64,000 bases of DNA from Erwinia phyllosphaerae (GTDB lineage: Bacteria; Pseudomonadota; Gammaproteobacteria; Enterobacterales; Enterobacteriaceae), in NCBI RefSeq assembly GCF_019132875.1, contig NZ_JAHSPF010000002.1:124001-188000 (forward strand), read 5' to 3'. This document shows positions 50,942-61,220 of this stretch, in pieces. The position numbers were made by a program, and so were the translations under genes. The notes below the pieces were generated by a model, which was given only the letters and a program-made list of their open reading frames with translations, ran no database searches and had not been told where the DNA came from. Numbering within the stretch: the stretch's first letter is position 1; every line of letters starts with the position of its first letter.

Positions 50942-52639
50942 TCAGTACTGCCAGTTGAGATTGAAACCCAGCGAAACCGGGTCGGTTTTAAAGCCGTTCG
51001 GTTTTGAAAAGGGCACGGCCGCAAACAGCTCATAGCCCGTTTTACACGCCTGTCCGCGCAGGCCGATGGCACCACCGGCCAGATGGTTGCCGACCAGGTT
51101 TTCCGTGCCTTTGCCGCCGACTTCGCCATAGTCAATGCCCAGGTAGAGCGCCTGCTGCGGCAGTGGCGTTGTCCACGCCAGTTCGTTACGCACAAACCAG
51201 CCGCGATCGGCATTTAGCGAGCGCTCACCGTCAAAGCCGCGCACCGACCAGCGGCTACCGATAGCGAACTGTTCCTGTGGCGTCAGCGGCGTATTGCTGA
51301 GCTGGCGCTGATACTGCACGTTGTAGCGGAACTGCTGCTGGCCCAGCGCAAAAGGAATATCCAGCTGCGCGGATAGCTGAAGAATTTTGGACAGCGCGGT
51401 GGCTTCGCCAAAGTATTCTTCCGGCGCGGAAAGCGCTCCGAACCAGCGGGTGCCGCGCTGCCAGCTTATTCCGGCATCCAGCGTAGACTGCGCGATATAG
51501 TGACGATGCTGTAAGCCAACGCGCCACGCGGAGGTACGGCGGCGCTGTACTTCGACTTCGGTATCGTTAATGAAGTTTTTCGACTCCTTCGCCAGCATGT
51601 CCCAGCTCAGCGTGGTTTTCTGGCTGCCGCTACGGTGCAGCACGCGGCTCAGCTGGAAATTCAGGTTCTGGCTTTTGCCGCTGTAGCGGTAGTCCTGATT
51701 TAGCCCTGCCACCAGCTGGTGATAGTCATAGCTGTTAACGGTCAGCCCGGCGGTCCACCAGCCAAAGGGCAGCGAGTAATGCCCGGTCAGGTTGCTGCTG
51801 CCTTTATCGTGATGCTTTTCCAGGCTGCTGCTGGCGGAAATATAAAACAGATCGCTAAGGGAAAAGGGGTTATCCAGCGAGAGCGTGAGGCCGCCCTGAT
51901 AGCGACCGGTACTGCGGGTGCCGGAATCATCCAGCGAGGCGCCGACGCGCCACATTCTACTCTGCTGCCAGCGCAGCTGTACGTCGCTTTCACCCGGCTG
52001 CGCGCCCGGCATAATCTCCATGCTGGCCTCTACGGTCGGCAGCCGCTGGAGATTTTCCAGCCCCTGTTCGATATCGCGCAAATCCAGCAGCACACCGGCG
52101 TGAACCGGAAAAGCGCTATACAGCGAAATATACTGGCCGCTGTCAGGCATCAGGATAACCTTACGAACCTTGCCCGGCACGATAGTCAGCTTTAGTTCAC
52201 CGCTGTTTAGATCTTGCGCCGGAGCCAGCACGCGAGTAGTGATATAGCCGTGGTCGATCAGGCGATTTTGTAACGTGCTCATCAGCAGATTAATGCCTTT
52301 GCCGCCCAGGCAGCGACCAGCAGCCTGATTACTCAGGCGTTGCAGAGGTAGCCAGTGTGGCAGAGCGTCGTTGCCGTTGAGAGTCACCCGCGAAATCGGG
52401 AAGCAGGGTTTTTCATCGGGAAACAACAGGTCAAAGCCGGCAGAGGGCGGGGAAAGCCGCACATCCGGCGCGGGCGGCGTCAGCTGTTGTTCCAGCGCTT
52501 TCTGGCGCTGCTGCTGTAGAAGCAGTGGCTCGTTGATTTCAGCAGCCTGCGCCATCGGCAGCGGCGCGACAAAGAGCGCGAGAAGAACAAGGTAAGCGCT
52601 TTTATAGCGCAAAAGATCGAGAAGAGAAAATCTCGGCAT
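50942..52639 (-). CDS. cdiB: CdiB/ShlB-type TpsB outer-membrane transporter
   Basis: A 565-residue Omp85-family transporter. Signal peptide about 1-32 ([16 protein letters not shown]), POTRA domains (about 75-220, [18 protein letters not shown], then [20 protein letters not shown]), and a 16-strand barrel with the family motif [10 protein letters not shown] and terminal aromatic (LNLNWQY). It secretes the TpsA protein encoded 22 nt downstream. The gene order cdiB-cdiA-cdiI is the E. coli/Enterobacter type. No other TpsA is present in the window. Confidence 0.94.
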   Translation of the reverse strand: MPRFSLLDLLRYKSAYLVLLALFVAPLPMAQAAEINEPLLLQQQRQKALEQQLTPPAPDVRLSPPSAGFDLLFPDEKPCFPISRVTLNGNDALPHWLPLQRLSNQAAGRCLGGKGINLLMSTLQNRLIDHGYITTRVLAPAQDLNSGELKLTIVPGKVRKVILMPDSGQYISLYSAFPVHAGVLLDLRDIEQGLENLQRLPTVEASMEIMPGAQPGESDVQLRWQQSRMWRVGASLDDSGTRSTGRYQGGLTLSLDNPFSLSDLFYISASSSLEKHHDKGSSNLTGHYSLPFGWWTAGLTVNSYDYHQLVAGLNQDYRYSGKSQNLNFQLSRVLHRSGSQKTTLSWDMLAKESKNFINDTEVEVQRRRTSAWRVGLQHRHYIAQSTLDAGISWQRGTRWFGALSAPEEYFGEATALSKILQLSAQLDIPFALGQQQFRYNVQYQRQLSNTPLTPQEQFAIGSRWSVRGFDGERSLNADRGWFVRNELAWTTPLPQQALYLGIDYGEVGGKGTENLVGNHLAGGAIGLRGQACKTGYELFAAVPFSKPNGFKTDPVSLGFNLNWQY

Positions 52640-53024
52640 TGACGAATCCTTGTCAAAAAAATCAGGCTATACAAACACCTGACCCTGAACTCTCATTTTC
52701 AGGTGTTGATTGTTGCGGTTATAAAAACCATTAATTATGCAGGGTCTTTTGGTTTTTCGGGACATACTAAGTTACATTTTTTATAGAAGCAATATGAATG
52801 CTGGCTTCTTCTTATTAAGTTGGTTGTGTTTTAAGGCAGGTTACGGGCAGGCTTCTTTAGGCTTTCTGACCGTAACAGGAATCCCTGATATAATCCCCGC
52901 CTGGAAAAGTTCTCATGCTATCGCTGCTGTACTGGATTGTGCGATATTCGGCGTACCAATATTCACTTTTTATACACGCTTTACATGGTTTTTAACTGAA
53001 TAAAATCAGTGAGATATGTGATTT
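52640..53024. other. Intergenic region between cdiB and hpt
   Basis: About 385 bp, AT-rich, carrying the divergent promoters of cdiB (left) and hpt (right). Apart from the inverted repeat at 52676-52709, I see no clear element. A hydrophobic 88-codon frame at 52737-53003 lacks a convincing ribosome site and is not called. Confidence 0.5.
52676..52709. repeat. Inverted repeat upstream of cdiB
   Basis: AACACCTGA (52676-52684) and TCAGGTGTT (52701-52709) are perfect 9-bp inverted arms separated by 16 bp, about 40 bp upstream of the cdiB start codon. It could be an operator or a hairpin in the cdi leader RNA; which is not determined. Confidence 0.5.
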
Positions 53025-53561
53025 ATGAAACACACTGTAGAAGTCATGATCTCTGAACAGGAGATTGCTAAACGCATCGCTGAGCTGGGCCAGCAGATTA
53101 CCGAAAACTATCGCGATAGCGGCAGCGAAATGGTGCTGGTGGGGCTGTTGCGCGGTTCCTTTATGTTTATGGCAGATCTGTGCCGTAAGATAGAGGTATC
53201 GCACGAGGTCGATTTTATGACGGCTTCCAGCTATGGCAGCGGCATGTCTACCACGCGTGATGTGAAAATTCTGAAAGATCTGGATGAAGATATTCGCGGC
53301 AAGGATGTGTTAATCGTGGAGGATATTATCGATTCCGGCAACACGCTGAGCAAAGTGCGGGAGATCCTCAGCCTGCGCCAGCCAAAATCGCTGGCAATCT
53401 GTACGCTGCTCGACAAGCCCGAACGTCGTGAAGTGGATGTGCCGGTGGAGTATGTCGGCTTTACCATCCCGGATAAATTTGTGGTCGGTTACGGCATTGA
53501 CTACGCCCAGCGCTATCGTCATCTGCCTTATGTAGGCCACGTGGTGATGCTGGAAGAGTAA
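53025..53561 (+). CDS. hpt: Hypoxanthine phosphoribosyltransferase
   Basis: A 178-residue type I phosphoribosyltransferase almost colinear with E. coli Hpt. The PRPP-binding motif is [14 protein letters not shown]; the substrate region is [19 protein letters not shown]. It salvages hypoxanthine (and guanine weakly) to IMP/GMP. It is divergent from the cdi locus and convergent with can, as in E. coli for the latter. Confidence 0.98.
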   Translation: MKHTVEVMISEQEIAKRIAELGQQITENYRDSGSEMVLVGLLRGSFMFMADLCRKIEVSHEVDFMTASSYGSGMSTTRDVKILKDLDEDIRGKDVLIVEDIIDSGNTLSKVREILSLRQPKSLAICTLLDKPERREVDVPVEYVGFTIPDKFVVGYGIDYAQRYRHLPYVGHVVMLEE

Positions 53562-53582
53562 CCTCTGCCGCACGATCGACTA

Positions 53583-53601
53583 AGGCCGGATTATCCGGCC
53601 T
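53583..53601. terminator. Bidirectional hairpin between hpt and can
   Basis: AGGCCGG and CCGGCCT form a GC-rich stem (extendable to 9 bp) with an ATTAT loop between the converging stops. Only short T stretches flank it, so it is a probable shared terminator. Confidence 0.7.
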
Positions 53602-53623
53602 GATATATGATGCAGCCCGAAAA

Positions 53624-54289
53624 TCAGTTCGGGTTTTGCAGGCCTTTCAGCGCGTTAGCAATACCATCATGGTGGCGCTGTTCAAGCACGTCCATGCTGG
53701 ATGCGCCGACCTCAAGGTCGTGCAGATGACCATCCTGCAGACCGTAAACCCAGCCGTGAATTTTAACATTCTGGCCGCGCTTCCATGCTGACTGCATGAT
53801 GGTGGAGTGGCCGAGGTTATAAACCTGTTCAATCACGTTGATTTCACAAAGTTTGTTAAAACGCGCTTCCGGTGTCGGCAGCTGTTTCAATGAAGAACTA
53901 TGCTTGTACCACAGATCGCGGATATGCAGCAGCCAGTTGTTGATCAGGCCCAGTTCCGGGTTCTCAACTGCCGCCTGGACGCCGCCGCAGCCGTAGTGGC
54001 CACAGATAATGATGTGCTCTACCTGCAGCACTTCAACAGCGTACTGCACAACGGAAAGGCAGTTCAAATCCGTGTGGATAACCAGGTTAGCCACGTTGCG
54101 ATGGACGAACAGTTCGCCAGGCTCAAGGCCGGTCAGACGTTCGGCGGGAACACGGCTGTCAGAACAGCCAATCCAGAGAAAACGCGGCTTTTGTGCCACT
54201 GACAGGCCTTCAAAAAAAGCCGGGTTTTCTTCTTTCAGCAGGCGAGACCACTCGCGATTGTTACTAATGAGAGTATCGATATCTTTCAT
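53624..54289 (-). CDS. can: Beta-class carbonic anhydrase
   Basis: A 221-residue beta-carbonic anhydrase. Zinc ligands are C42, H98 and C101 with D44 in the active-site dyad ([24 protein letters not shown]). It supplies bicarbonate for carboxylations. Colinear with E. coli Can (YadF). It is divergent from yadG, with about 107 bp between them. Confidence 0.98.
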   Translation of the reverse strand: MKDIDTLISNNREWSRLLKEENPAFFEGLSVAQKPRFLWIGCSDSRVPAERLTGLEPGELFVHRNVANLVIHTDLNCLSVVQYAVEVLQVEHIIICGHYGCGGVQAAVENPELGLINNWLLHIRDLWYKHSSSLKQLPTPEARFNKLCEINVIEQVYNLGHSTIMQSAWKRGQNVKIHGWVYGLQDGHLHDLEVGASSMDVLEQRHHDGIANALKGLQNPN

Positions 54290-54396
54290 TTTTATAGCGC
54301 CAATAACTTGATATGCGTGGCAGTAATATAGGCCATCAAACTGTGATTTAAAACGCTAAACAAGAAAACCATACAAAACAGGGCAATCCTTTACCT

Positions 54397-55323
54397 ATGA
54401 CTTATGCACTGGAACTCGAAAAACTGACCAAAACCTATGCGGGTGGCGTTCAGGCCTTGAAGGGAATCGACCTTAACGTAGAGGCGGGTGATTTCTATGC
54501 GCTGCTTGGCCCAAACGGGGCGGGCAAATCCACGACTATCGGCATTATCAGTTCGCTGGTAAACAAAACTGCCGGTAAAGTGCGGGTGTTTGGCTACGAT
54601 TTGCAGCAGGACGTGGTCAACGCCAAGCGTCAGCTGGGCCTGGTGCCGCAGGAATTTAACTTCAACCAGTTCGAAACCGTGCTGCAAATTGTGGTCAGCC
54701 AGGCAGGCCTTTACGGCGTGGAAAAGGCTGATGCGCTGAAGCGAGCGGAAAAATACCTTAAGCAGCTGGACCTGTGGGATAAACGCAACGAGCGGGCGCG
54801 TATGCTTTCCGGCGGGATGAAACGGCGTCTGATGATTGCCCGCGCGCTGATGCATGAGCCCAAGCTGCTGATTCTGGATGAGCCAACCGCGGGCGTGGAT
54901 ATCGAGCTGCGCCGTTCAATGTGGAGCTTCCTTCAGGATCTGAATGCCAAAGGCACCACCATTATCCTGACGACCCACTACCTGGAAGAAGCAGAGATGC
55001 TTTGCCGCAATATCGGCATTATTCAGCATGGTCAGCTGGTGGAGAACACCACCATGAAGGGGCTGCTGTCCAAGCTAAAATCGGAAACCTTTATTCTCGA
55101 TCTGGTGGCAAAAAGCCCGCTGCCGGAGCTGGAAGGTTTTCAGTACCGCTTAGTCGATACGTCAACGCTGGAAGTCGAAGTCATGCGCGAGCAGGGACTG
55201 AACAGCGTCTTCAGCCAGCTTAGCCAGCAGGGCGTAAAAGTATTAAGTATGCGCAACAAGGCTAACCGTCTTGAGGAGCTGTTTGTTGACCTGGTGAACG
55301 GTCGCAAAGGAGAAAAAGCATGA
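54397..55323 (+). CDS. yadG: ABC transporter ATP-binding protein YadG
   Basis: A 308-residue ABC-2 type ATPase: Walker A LLGPNGAGKSTT, signature MLSGGMKRRLMIARAL, Walker B LLILDEPTAGVDIE and H-loop LTTHYLEE. It pairs with YadH, whose start overlaps its stop by 4 nt. The substrate of the pair is not established; the family includes lipid and drug exporters. Nearly identical in layout to E. coli YadG. Confidence 0.96.
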   Translation: MTYALELEKLTKTYAGGVQALKGIDLNVEAGDFYALLGPNGAGKSTTIGIISSLVNKTAGKVRVFGYDLQQDVVNAKRQLGLVPQEFNFNQFETVLQIVVSQAGLYGVEKADALKRAEKYLKQLDLWDKRNERARMLSGGMKRRLMIARALMHEPKLLILDEPTAGVDIELRRSMWSFLQDLNAKGTTIILTTHYLEEAEMLCRNIGIIQHGQLVENTTMKGLLSKLKSETFILDLVAKSPLPELEGFQYRLVDTSTLEVEVMREQGLNSVFSQLSQQGVKVLSMRNKANRLEELFVDLVNGRKGEKA

Positions 55324-56090
55324 CACATCTGTACTGGGTCGCCCTGAAAAGTATCTGGGGAAAAGAGATCAACCGTTTTGCCCGCATCTGGATCCAGACG
55401 CTGGTGCCGCCGGTGATCACCATGACGCTCTACTTTATTATCTTTGGTAACCTGATTGGTTCACGCATTGGCGATATGCACGGCTTTAGCTATATGCAGT
55501 TTATTGTGCCGGGCCTGATCATGATGGCGGTTATCACCAATGCCTATGCCAACGTGGCATCTTCCTTCTTTAGCGCCAAGTTTCAGCGCAACATTGAAGA
55601 GCTGCTGGTGGCACCGGTGCCGACGCACGTCATTATTGCCGGTTACGTTGGCGGCGGCGTGGCGCGCGGCATCTGCGTAGGCGTGCTGGTGACGGCTATC
55701 TCGCTGTTTTTTGTGCCTTTCCATGTGCATTCCTGGCTGATGGTGGCGGTAACGCTGGTGCTGACCGCGATCCTGTTTTCGCTGGCGGGCTTGCTGAACG
55801 CGGTGTTTGCGCGGACGTTTGACGATATCAGCCTCATTCCCACCTTTGTGCTGACGCCGTTAACCTATCTGGGCGGCGTGTTCTATTCGCTGACGCTGCT
55901 GCCGCCGTTCTGGCAGATGGTGTCGAAGCTGAACCCGATCGTCTATATGATCAGCGGCTTCCGCTTTGGTTTTCTGGGCATTTCCGACGTGCCGCTGGTG
56001 TTTACCCTGGCGGTACTGGTGGCCTTTATCGCCGTGTTTTATATGCTGGTCTGGGCGCTGATCCAGCGCGGCAGAGGTCTGCGAACCTAA
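55320..56090 (+). CDS. yadH: ABC-2 type permease YadH
   Basis: A 256-residue inner-membrane permease with six hydrophobic segments, the ABC-2 signature region around LTPLTYLGGVFYSLTLLPPF, and an N-terminal amphipathic part (LKSIWGKEINRFARIWIQTL). Forms the membrane half of the YadGH exporter. Followed within 11 nt by a strong hairpin. Confidence 0.96.
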   Translation: MTHLYWVALKSIWGKEINRFARIWIQTLVPPVITMTLYFIIFGNLIGSRIGDMHGFSYMQFIVPGLIMMAVITNAYANVASSFFSAKFQRNIEELLVAPVPTHVIIAGYVGGGVARGICVGVLVTAISLFFVPFHVHSWLMVAVTLVLTAILFSLAGLLNAVFARTFDDISLIPTFVLTPLTYLGGVFYSLTLLPPFWQMVSKLNPIVYMISGFRFGFLGISDVPLVFTLAVLVAFIAVFYMLVWALIQRGRGLRT

Positions 56091-56100
56091 GCTTCAGTTC

Positions 56101-56129
56101 TTATCCCTTCCTGCAACGGGAAGGGATAA
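56101..56129 (+). terminator. Terminator of yadGH
   Basis: TTATCCCTTCC pairs with GGAAGGGATAA in an 11-bp stem, loop TGCAACG, followed after ACACCCCCG by TTTTTAGC. In the E. coli order panD would come next; the effector-like gene is inserted just after this hairpin. Confidence 0.75.
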
Positions 56130-56354
56130 ACACCCCCGTTTTTAGCTTCTTCTTTGTGCTATTTCCCACCCGAAATTATTTGATACCGATCACTAAATAT
56201 AAGAAAACCTTATTCCGCCGCAAACTCTTTCCCGCATATCGCCACTCAACCGTATCGCGAATACGTTGTTCTGGTATCCGAACGGCCAGTGTTATCACGA
56301 TAAACCAGGCAGGCTGCGCGCCTGTTATCTTCTTGTTTAACCTGGAACTTACTT

Positions 56355-58523
56355 ATGGCCGGTATTAATTCATTACCTTCAACCGTTAGGCAGGCGACAT
56401 CCTCCGAGCCTTCAGCGCAGGCGTCGTCCAGCCACGGGCCGCGCGCCCGACACACCACCGCAGGCCCATCCGGATCTACCGTTGCCACGGCAGATGCCGC
56501 GCGTCAGCAGGCTATCAGTGATATTGCCACCCATCTGAATAACTATTTCCCCGGCAGCAGCGGGATGAATGATATCGTGCAGGATCGTGCCGCCGAGCTG
56601 CACTCAATGGGAGAAACGCCCGAAACTATCGCTGCAAACATGGCCAAAGCGCAGAAAATGGATTACATCAGCGATGCGGTAGGCGGCGCGGTCAAGGCTT
56701 TTCCGTTTGCTATTTCTGGCTACGCGTCGGGAGCACTTAAGCTGGGGGCTGGCGTCTCCGGTACGTCGCCAGGATCGGAAGCCCTGGCGGGGGCGATCGA
56801 CGGGGCCACGGCAATGGTACTCAAATCGGTAGGTGATAAGGTTTTTGCTAACGTGGTAAAGGATACGATGTGGCTGGCTGCCGATGCGGAAAAACTGGAG
56901 CCTGAGATGCAGGAAGCGCTGAAAAAGCGCCAGGGACTGGGAGAGAGCCTGAAACTGGCTCCGCTGGGAGGCCTGGGCTTTGATGGCCGTAACGCCGTGG
57001 TAGGGACGGTCGCCACGGTTTCGCATAATAATCCCCAGGCGGTGTCGCATACCAGCAACGTGCTGAGTATGGCGGCAGGCGCGGCGGGAAATGTACTGAC
57101 TAACAAGTTCAGCGCTTCTCATGGCCCGGAATACTTATTAGGGCGTACCGACTGGAAAGCGCAGTATGAGTCTTTGAAAAACACCAGCGTGAAGCAGCAG
57201 ATGACGTCCGGCGGAGCGGAAAGATTAAAAACCTTGCTGCTTAGCCTGATGACGCCGCGTAATTATGCGAAAGGCGCGCTAAATATTACCTCCGGCAATA
57301 TGGTGTCGGAAATTGGCGCGCTGGCAGTGGCGCTGGCAGGAAACAACGCGTTGCGTAACATTGTCCGTAATCCGGGCGTGAGCGAGGCGGTCACCTCGGC
57401 TTCTTCTGCCGCAATCGATGCGGCAACCGGGCGAATTGGCGCGGGTGAACTGACCTCGCCCAAAGAAATTGCTAAAGACCAGGCCGTTAACCTTGTGGGT
57501 GCCGCGCTGGCTTATGCTTTTCAGGGCGTAGCCGGGGCGTTAGCGGGGCCGGCACCCACCCGCAACGATGAGGCGGTCGATTTTCTGGCAGATAAAGTGG
57601 TGAACAGCCTGGCCGGGCAGAAAACCGGCGAGCTGAGAGATAAGAGCGTGGAGCTGCTACAGCAGGGCGTGACGGGAGCCGGACATAAAGCGGTACAGGC
57701 CAAAGACCTGATGGCGCAAGGTGCTCACTCACTGGCGGACAGCGCCGTCAGGACGGGCGACAGACTGGACGATGGCCTGAGGAGGATGAAAAACAACGTT
57801 TCTGATACCGCAACCTCCGTTCATCAGTGGGCGGGAGAGCAGATAAGACGACAGTTTGCTCCTCAGCCACAGCCTGCGGCACCCATACCTTTGCAGGCAG
57901 TTACACACGGCGGCCAGGCTTCCACGCCTGCACCAGCTGCAATGCCAGCGGCCCACATCGCTCAGGCTTCAACGTCCGCACCAGCCGTACAAACGGCACA
58001 GGCTTCAACGTCCGCACCAGCCGTACAAACGGCACAGGCTTCAACGTCCGCACCAGCGGCACAAACCGCGCAGGCTTCAACGTCTGCACCAGCCGCACGA
58101 CCAGCATCACAAACCGCACAGGCCTCAACGTCTGCACCAGCTGCAAGGCCAACAACACGACCCACGCCGGCTTCGACATCCGCGTCAGCCGCACGGGCAG
58201 CAGCACAAACGGCACAGGCCTCAACATCCACGCCTGCCGCTCGGCCAACAACACGACCCACGCCGGCTTCGACATCCGCGTCAGCCGCACGGGCAGCAGC
58301 ACAAACGGCACAGTCCTCAACATCCACGCCAGCTGCCCGACCAACACCGCAACCCGTGCAGGCCGCAACATCCACGCCAGCCGCACGGGTCGCAGCACAA
58401 ACCGCGCAGGCGTCAACGTCTGCGCCAGCTGCAAGGCCAGCGCCGCAAAGCGCAGCTGCTCGTCCACAGTCGGTAACGGAGAATATTGAAATGCAGCCAT
58501 TGGGTAAGAGTAAACAGGCGTAA
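56355..58523 (+). CDS. Effector-like protein with tandem-repeat C-terminus
   Basis: A 722-residue protein I cannot assign to a family. The first ~50 residues are rich in Ser, Ala and Thr and almost free of acidic residues, like type III secretion signals. Residues ~50-460 are helical and Gly/Ala-rich, with hydrophobic stretches (AVGGAVKAFPFAISGYASGA; MVSEIGALAVALAGNNAL). From ~510 the chain turns into low-complexity repeats of the type QASTSAPAAQTA, ending IEMQPLGKSKQA. No Sec signal peptide is visible. ATG 56355 is preceded by CTGGAACTTACTT, a poor ribosome site. It splits the conserved yadH-panD junction as a one-gene insertion. Secretion is inference; no secretion genes or hrp box are seen. 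Confidence 0.65.
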   Translation: MAGINSLPSTVRQATSSEPSAQASSSHGPRARHTTAGPSGSTVATADAARQQAISDIATHLNNYFPGSSGMNDIVQDRAAELHSMGETPETIAANMAKAQKMDYISDAVGGAVKAFPFAISGYASGALKLGAGVSGTSPGSEALAGAIDGATAMVLKSVGDKVFANVVKDTMWLAADAEKLEPEMQEALKKRQGLGESLKLAPLGGLGFDGRNAVVGTVATVSHNNPQAVSHTSNVLSMAAGAAGNVLTNKFSASHGPEYLLGRTDWKAQYESLKNTSVKQQMTSGGAERLKTLLLSLMTPRNYAKGALNITSGNMVSEIGALAVALAGNNALRNIVRNPGVSEAVTSASSAAIDAATGRIGAGELTSPKEIAKDQAVNLVGAALAYAFQGVAGALAGPAPTRNDEAVDFLADKVVNSLAGQKTGELRDKSVELLQQGVTGAGHKAVQAKDLMAQGAHSLADSAVRTGDRLDDGLRRMKNNVSDTATSVHQWAGEQIRRQFAPQPQPAAPIPLQAVTHGGQASTPAPAAMPAAHIAQASTSAPAVQTAQASTSAPAVQTAQASTSAPAAQTAQASTSAPAARPASQTAQASTSAPAARPTTRPTPASTSASAARAAAQTAQASTSTPAARPTTRPTPASTSASAARAAAQTAQSSTSTPAARPTPQPVQAATSTPAARVAAQTAQASTSAPAARPAPQSAAARPQSVTENIEMQPLGKSKQA
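57963..58440 (+). repeat. Coding tandem repeats in effector-like gene (36-bp and 96-bp units)
   Basis: A 36-bp unit beginning CAGGCTTCAACGTCCGCACC starts at 57963 and 57999 as exact copies, with a third, diverging copy at 58035. Further on, a 96-bp unit starting near 58147 recurs at 58243 almost unchanged. Units are multiples of 3, so copy-number change keeps the frame. They encode Ala/Ser/Thr/Pro/Gln-rich sequence. Confidence 0.85.
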
Positions 58524-58562
58524 GCCAGCAGGCAGGAAAAGAGAGGGTAAGCTGCAAAAAAG

Positions 58563-58584
58563 GGCGGGGGAGCGATCCCCCGCC
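58563..58584 (-). terminator. Terminator of panD
   Basis: GGCGGGGGA and TCCCCCGCC make a perfect 9-bp stem with loop GCGA. On the minus strand it is followed by CTTTTTTGC, a good T-run, 6 nt past the panD stop. Confidence 0.88.
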
Positions 58585-58590
58585 TGTGGA

Positions 58591-58971
58591 TCAGGCAACC
58601 TGGACCGGAACGGCTTTTGCCAGGCGCTTCATCACGTTATCGCCTTCAAAGTAGGCTACCTTCGGCTGCCATGTGCGAGCTTCGGCATCCGGCATCTCAA
58701 CGTATGAACAGATAATCAGAATATCGCCTTCGCAGGCGCAGCGAGCGGCTGCGCCGTTAACGGAGATAATTTTCGAACCGCGCTCGGCGGCGATAGCGTA
58801 GGTAGAAAAGCGCTGGCCGTTGGTCACGTTGTAGATATCAATCGCTTCATATTGCAGAATACCGGAAGCGTCCAGAAAATCCTGGTCAATGGCGCAGGAG
58901 CCTTCGTAGTTCAGATCTGCCTGAGTCACTTTAACCCGATGCAGTTTGCCCTGCAGCATAGTACGGTTCAT
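58591..58971 (-). CDS. panD: Aspartate 1-decarboxylase proenzyme
   Basis: A 126-residue pyruvoyl enzyme making beta-alanine for pantothenate. The self-processing Gly24-Ser25 bond is in [13 protein letters not shown], and the chain follows E. coli PanD throughout ([22 protein letters not shown]). The gene begins with two ATGs; the second (58971) has the better spacing to AGAGG and gives the E. coli length. It follows panC by 49 nt in the panB-panC-panD direction. Confidence 0.97.
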   Translation of the reverse strand: MNRTMLQGKLHRVKVTQADLNYEGSCAIDQDFLDASGILQYEAIDIYNVTNGQRFSTYAIAAERGSKIISVNGAAARCACEGDILIICSYVEMPDAEARTWQPKVAYFEGDNVMKRLAKAVPVQVA

Positions 58972-59020
58972 CATTTACCTCTGGTGAAAACCCATCAATA
59001 CCAGCGCGTGCCGGCAATTT

Positions 59021-59875
59021 TTATTCGGTTAAATCAACCTGCTGGTTATCGATAAGACGCGCTTTACCCAGCCAGGCCGCCATCAGGATCGTCGCCGTTT
59101 TACTTTCTACCGTCAGCGGCAGCAGCGTTTCTGCATCAACGATAGCCAGACCATCAGCACGCAAGCCCAGGATAGCCAGCGCGGCCTCGGCATCAGCGAC
59201 AATCTCGTCCACATAGCGTTCTCCATTGGACAATCTTTCCGCCATGCTGTTCATTACGCGGCTGAGCGCGGGCGCAATTTTACGCTCGTCAGCGGTCAGA
59301 TAACCGTTACGCGAACTGAGCGCAAGGCCATCTTTCGCGCGCACGGTAGGTACGCCGACAATTTCAATGTCGTAGCCCATGTCCGTGACCATCTTGCGGA
59401 TCAGCGCAAGCTGCTGAAAATCTTTTTCGCCAAAGCAGGCCAGATCGGGCTGCACAAGGTTAAAAAGCTTACTGACAATAGTGGAGACGCCGCGAAAATG
59501 GCCCGGGCGACTGGCACCTTCCAGCAGTGAAGAGAGACCCGGCACCTCGACAAAGGTTTGCTCTTCCAGCCCTTTGGGATAGACGGCGGCAGGCGCGGGT
59601 GCAAACACCAGATCCACCTTGCGGCGGTTCAGCTTTTCACAATCTTCCTGCAGCGTGCGCGGATAACGAGCCAGATCGTCGGCGCGTTCAAACTGCATGG
59701 GGTTAACAAAAATGCTCGTGACTACAATGTCGGCGCGTTCGCGGGCTTCATCTACCAGCGTCATGTGACCGTCATGCAGATTGCCCATCGTCGGCACCAG
59801 CGCAATGCGCTTGCCTTCCTGCCGCCAGCGACGAATCTCACGGCGCAGCATCGGTATCGTTTCAATAATCAGCAC
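59021..59875 (-). CDS. panC: Pantothenate synthetase (pantoate-beta-alanine ligase)
   Basis: A 284-residue enzyme with the ATP motif [34 protein letters not shown], and the KMSKS-equivalent region [16 protein letters not shown]. It condenses pantoate with beta-alanine. It lies 15 nt downstream of panB. Confidence 0.97.
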   Translation of the reverse strand: MLIIETIPMLRREIRRWRQEGKRIALVPTMGNLHDGHMTLVDEARERADIVVTSIFVNPMQFERADDLARYPRTLQEDCEKLNRRKVDLVFAPAPAAVYPKGLEEQTFVEVPGLSSLLEGASRPGHFRGVSTIVSKLFNLVQPDLACFGEKDFQQLALIRKMVTDMGYDIEIVGVPTVRAKDGLALSSRNGYLTADERKIAPALSRVMNSMAERLSNGERYVDEIVADAEAALAILGLRADGLAIVDAETLLPLTVESKTATILMAAWLGKARLIDNQQVDLTE

Positions 59876-59890
59876 TTGCAGTTCCCCGTC

Positions 59891-60685
59891 TCAGTAAAAA
59901 CTGTGTTCATCGGCAGGATACGTTCCCGCCTCGACTTCCGCCACATACTGTCGGACGGCCGCGCGCATTTCCCCGGTTGCCAGCAGGAAATTTTTAGCGA
60001 ATTTAGGAATGTGCCCACCGGTGATGCCGAAGGCATCATGCATCACCAGGATTTGACCATCGGTAACGTTGCCCGCACCGATACCGATAACCGGAATGGC
60101 CAGCGCTTCGGTTACGCGCTGCGCCAGCGCCACCGGTACGCACTCCAGCACCAGCATCTGTGCGCCAGCGGCTTCCAGCGCCAGCGCGTCGGCCAGCAGC
60201 GTTTCTGCCGCTTCACTTTCCCGGCCCTGAACTTTATAGCCGCCAAAGATATTTACCGACTGTGGCGTTAAGCCCAGATGGCCGCAAACCGGCACCGCGC
60301 GTTCTGCCAGCTGGCGAACGGTGTCGCTCAGCCACGCGCCGCCTTCAATTTTGACCATATTGGCCCCGGCGCGCATTAGCTCAGCCGAGCTGGCAAACGT
60401 CTGCTCAGGGGTAGCGAAGGTCATAAAAGGCAGGTCGGCCATCAGCAGCGCCGCCGGGGCACCGCGACGGACAAGGCGAGTGTGGTAAGCGATATCTTCC
60501 AGCGTCACGGGCAGCGTGGAATCGTGTCCCTGCACGACCATGCCAAGCGAATCACCAACCAGCAATACCTGGATCCCTTCGTCGGCAAACAGCCGGGCGA
60601 AGCTGTAATCATAAGCGGTAATAGAGGCGAATTTGCGCCCGCTCTTTTTCCACTGGCGAAGAGTAGAGACCGTCGTCGGTTTCAT
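59891..60685 (-). CDS. panB: 3-methyl-2-oxobutanoate hydroxymethyltransferase
   Basis: A 264-residue TIM-barrel enzyme: [57 protein letters not shown] and [15 protein letters not shown] carry the metal- and substrate-binding residues. It makes ketopantoate from ketoisovalerate with methylene-THF. First gene of panBCD. Confidence 0.97.
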   Translation of the reverse strand: MKPTTVSTLRQWKKSGRKFASITAYDYSFARLFADEGIQVLLVGDSLGMVVQGHDSTLPVTLEDIAYHTRLVRRGAPAALLMADLPFMTFATPEQTFASSAELMRAGANMVKIEGGAWLSDTVRQLAERAVPVCGHLGLTPQSVNIFGGYKVQGRESEAAETLLADALALEAAGAQMLVLECVPVALAQRVTEALAIPVIGIGAGNVTDGQILVMHDAFGITGGHIPKFAKNFLLATGEMRAAVRQYVAEVEAGTYPADEHSFY

Positions 60686-60743
60686 CGCAACCTCTGAGAA
60701 AGTTTTTTAGTGGGCGTATCTTAATGGAAGTGCGTAAGCCTGG

Positions 60744-61220
60744 CTACCAGGGTTGAATGGCGCTGCTGTCCAGGGTGGCGATAAGGCTTTTAAGCGAGGT
60801 GCCGTTGGGGAAGATAAGATCCGGTGCGATTTCAAACAGCGGTACCAGCATAAAGGCGCGGTTATGCATATCGTAATGCGGCACGGTCAGGCGCGGCGTG
60901 TTTAGCGTGAGATTGCCGAACAGCATGATGTCCAGATCCAGCGTGCGCGGCCCCCAGCGTTCATCCTTGCGCACGCGGCCCTGCTCCAGCTCAATGCGCT
61001 GGGTAAGGTCCAGCAGCGCTTCTGGCGCAAGCGTGGTCTCCAGCAGGACGGCGGCATTAAGGTAGTCCGGCTGATCCGGCGGGCCATAAGGTGGCGTGCG
61101 GTAAAGCGAAGAGGTGGCAAGCAGCCGGGTTTGCGGCAGGGCGGCCAGCGCATCAAGCGCGGCCCGCACCTGATGCAAAGGATCCGCCAGGTTACTGCCT
61201 AAGGCGAGATACGCCCTCAT
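60744..61220 (-). CDS. folK: HPPK, 2-amino-4-hydroxy-6-hydroxymethyldihydropteridine pyrophosphokinase
   Basis: A 158-residue folate enzyme: [14 protein letters not shown] at the start, [20 protein letters not shown], and the signature [17 protein letters not shown] with the Mg-binding Asp pair. It transfers pyrophosphate to the pterin alcohol. It starts inside the pcnB stop (ATGA), as in other Enterobacterales. Confidence 0.97.
   Translation of the reverse strand: MRAYLALGSNLADPLHQVRAALDALAALPQTRLLATSSLYRTPPYGPPDQPDYLNAAVLLETTLAPEALLDLTQRIELEQGRVRKDERWGPRTLDLDIMLFGNLTLNTPRLTVPHYDMHNRAFMLVPLFEIAPDLIFPNGTSLKSLIATLDSSAIQPW

Noticed and set aside
52737-53003. 88-codon hydrophobic frame upstream of hpt
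   Set aside because: No convincing ribosome site, no homologue recognised, and it lies in the AT-rich divergent promoter region.
52980-53006. TTTACA/TAAAAT promoter for hpt
   Set aside because: Spacer is only 15 bp and nearby alternatives are as good; not reliable.
56130-56354. Possible HrpL (hrp) box upstream of the effector-like gene
   Set aside because: No GGAAC followed at 15-16 bp by CCAC; only an isolated GGAAC directly before the start codon.
57827-58489. Alternate-frame ORFs in the effector repeat region
   Set aside because: All three frames stay open because the 36/96-bp repeats lack stops; only the frame continuous with the 56355 start makes one protein.
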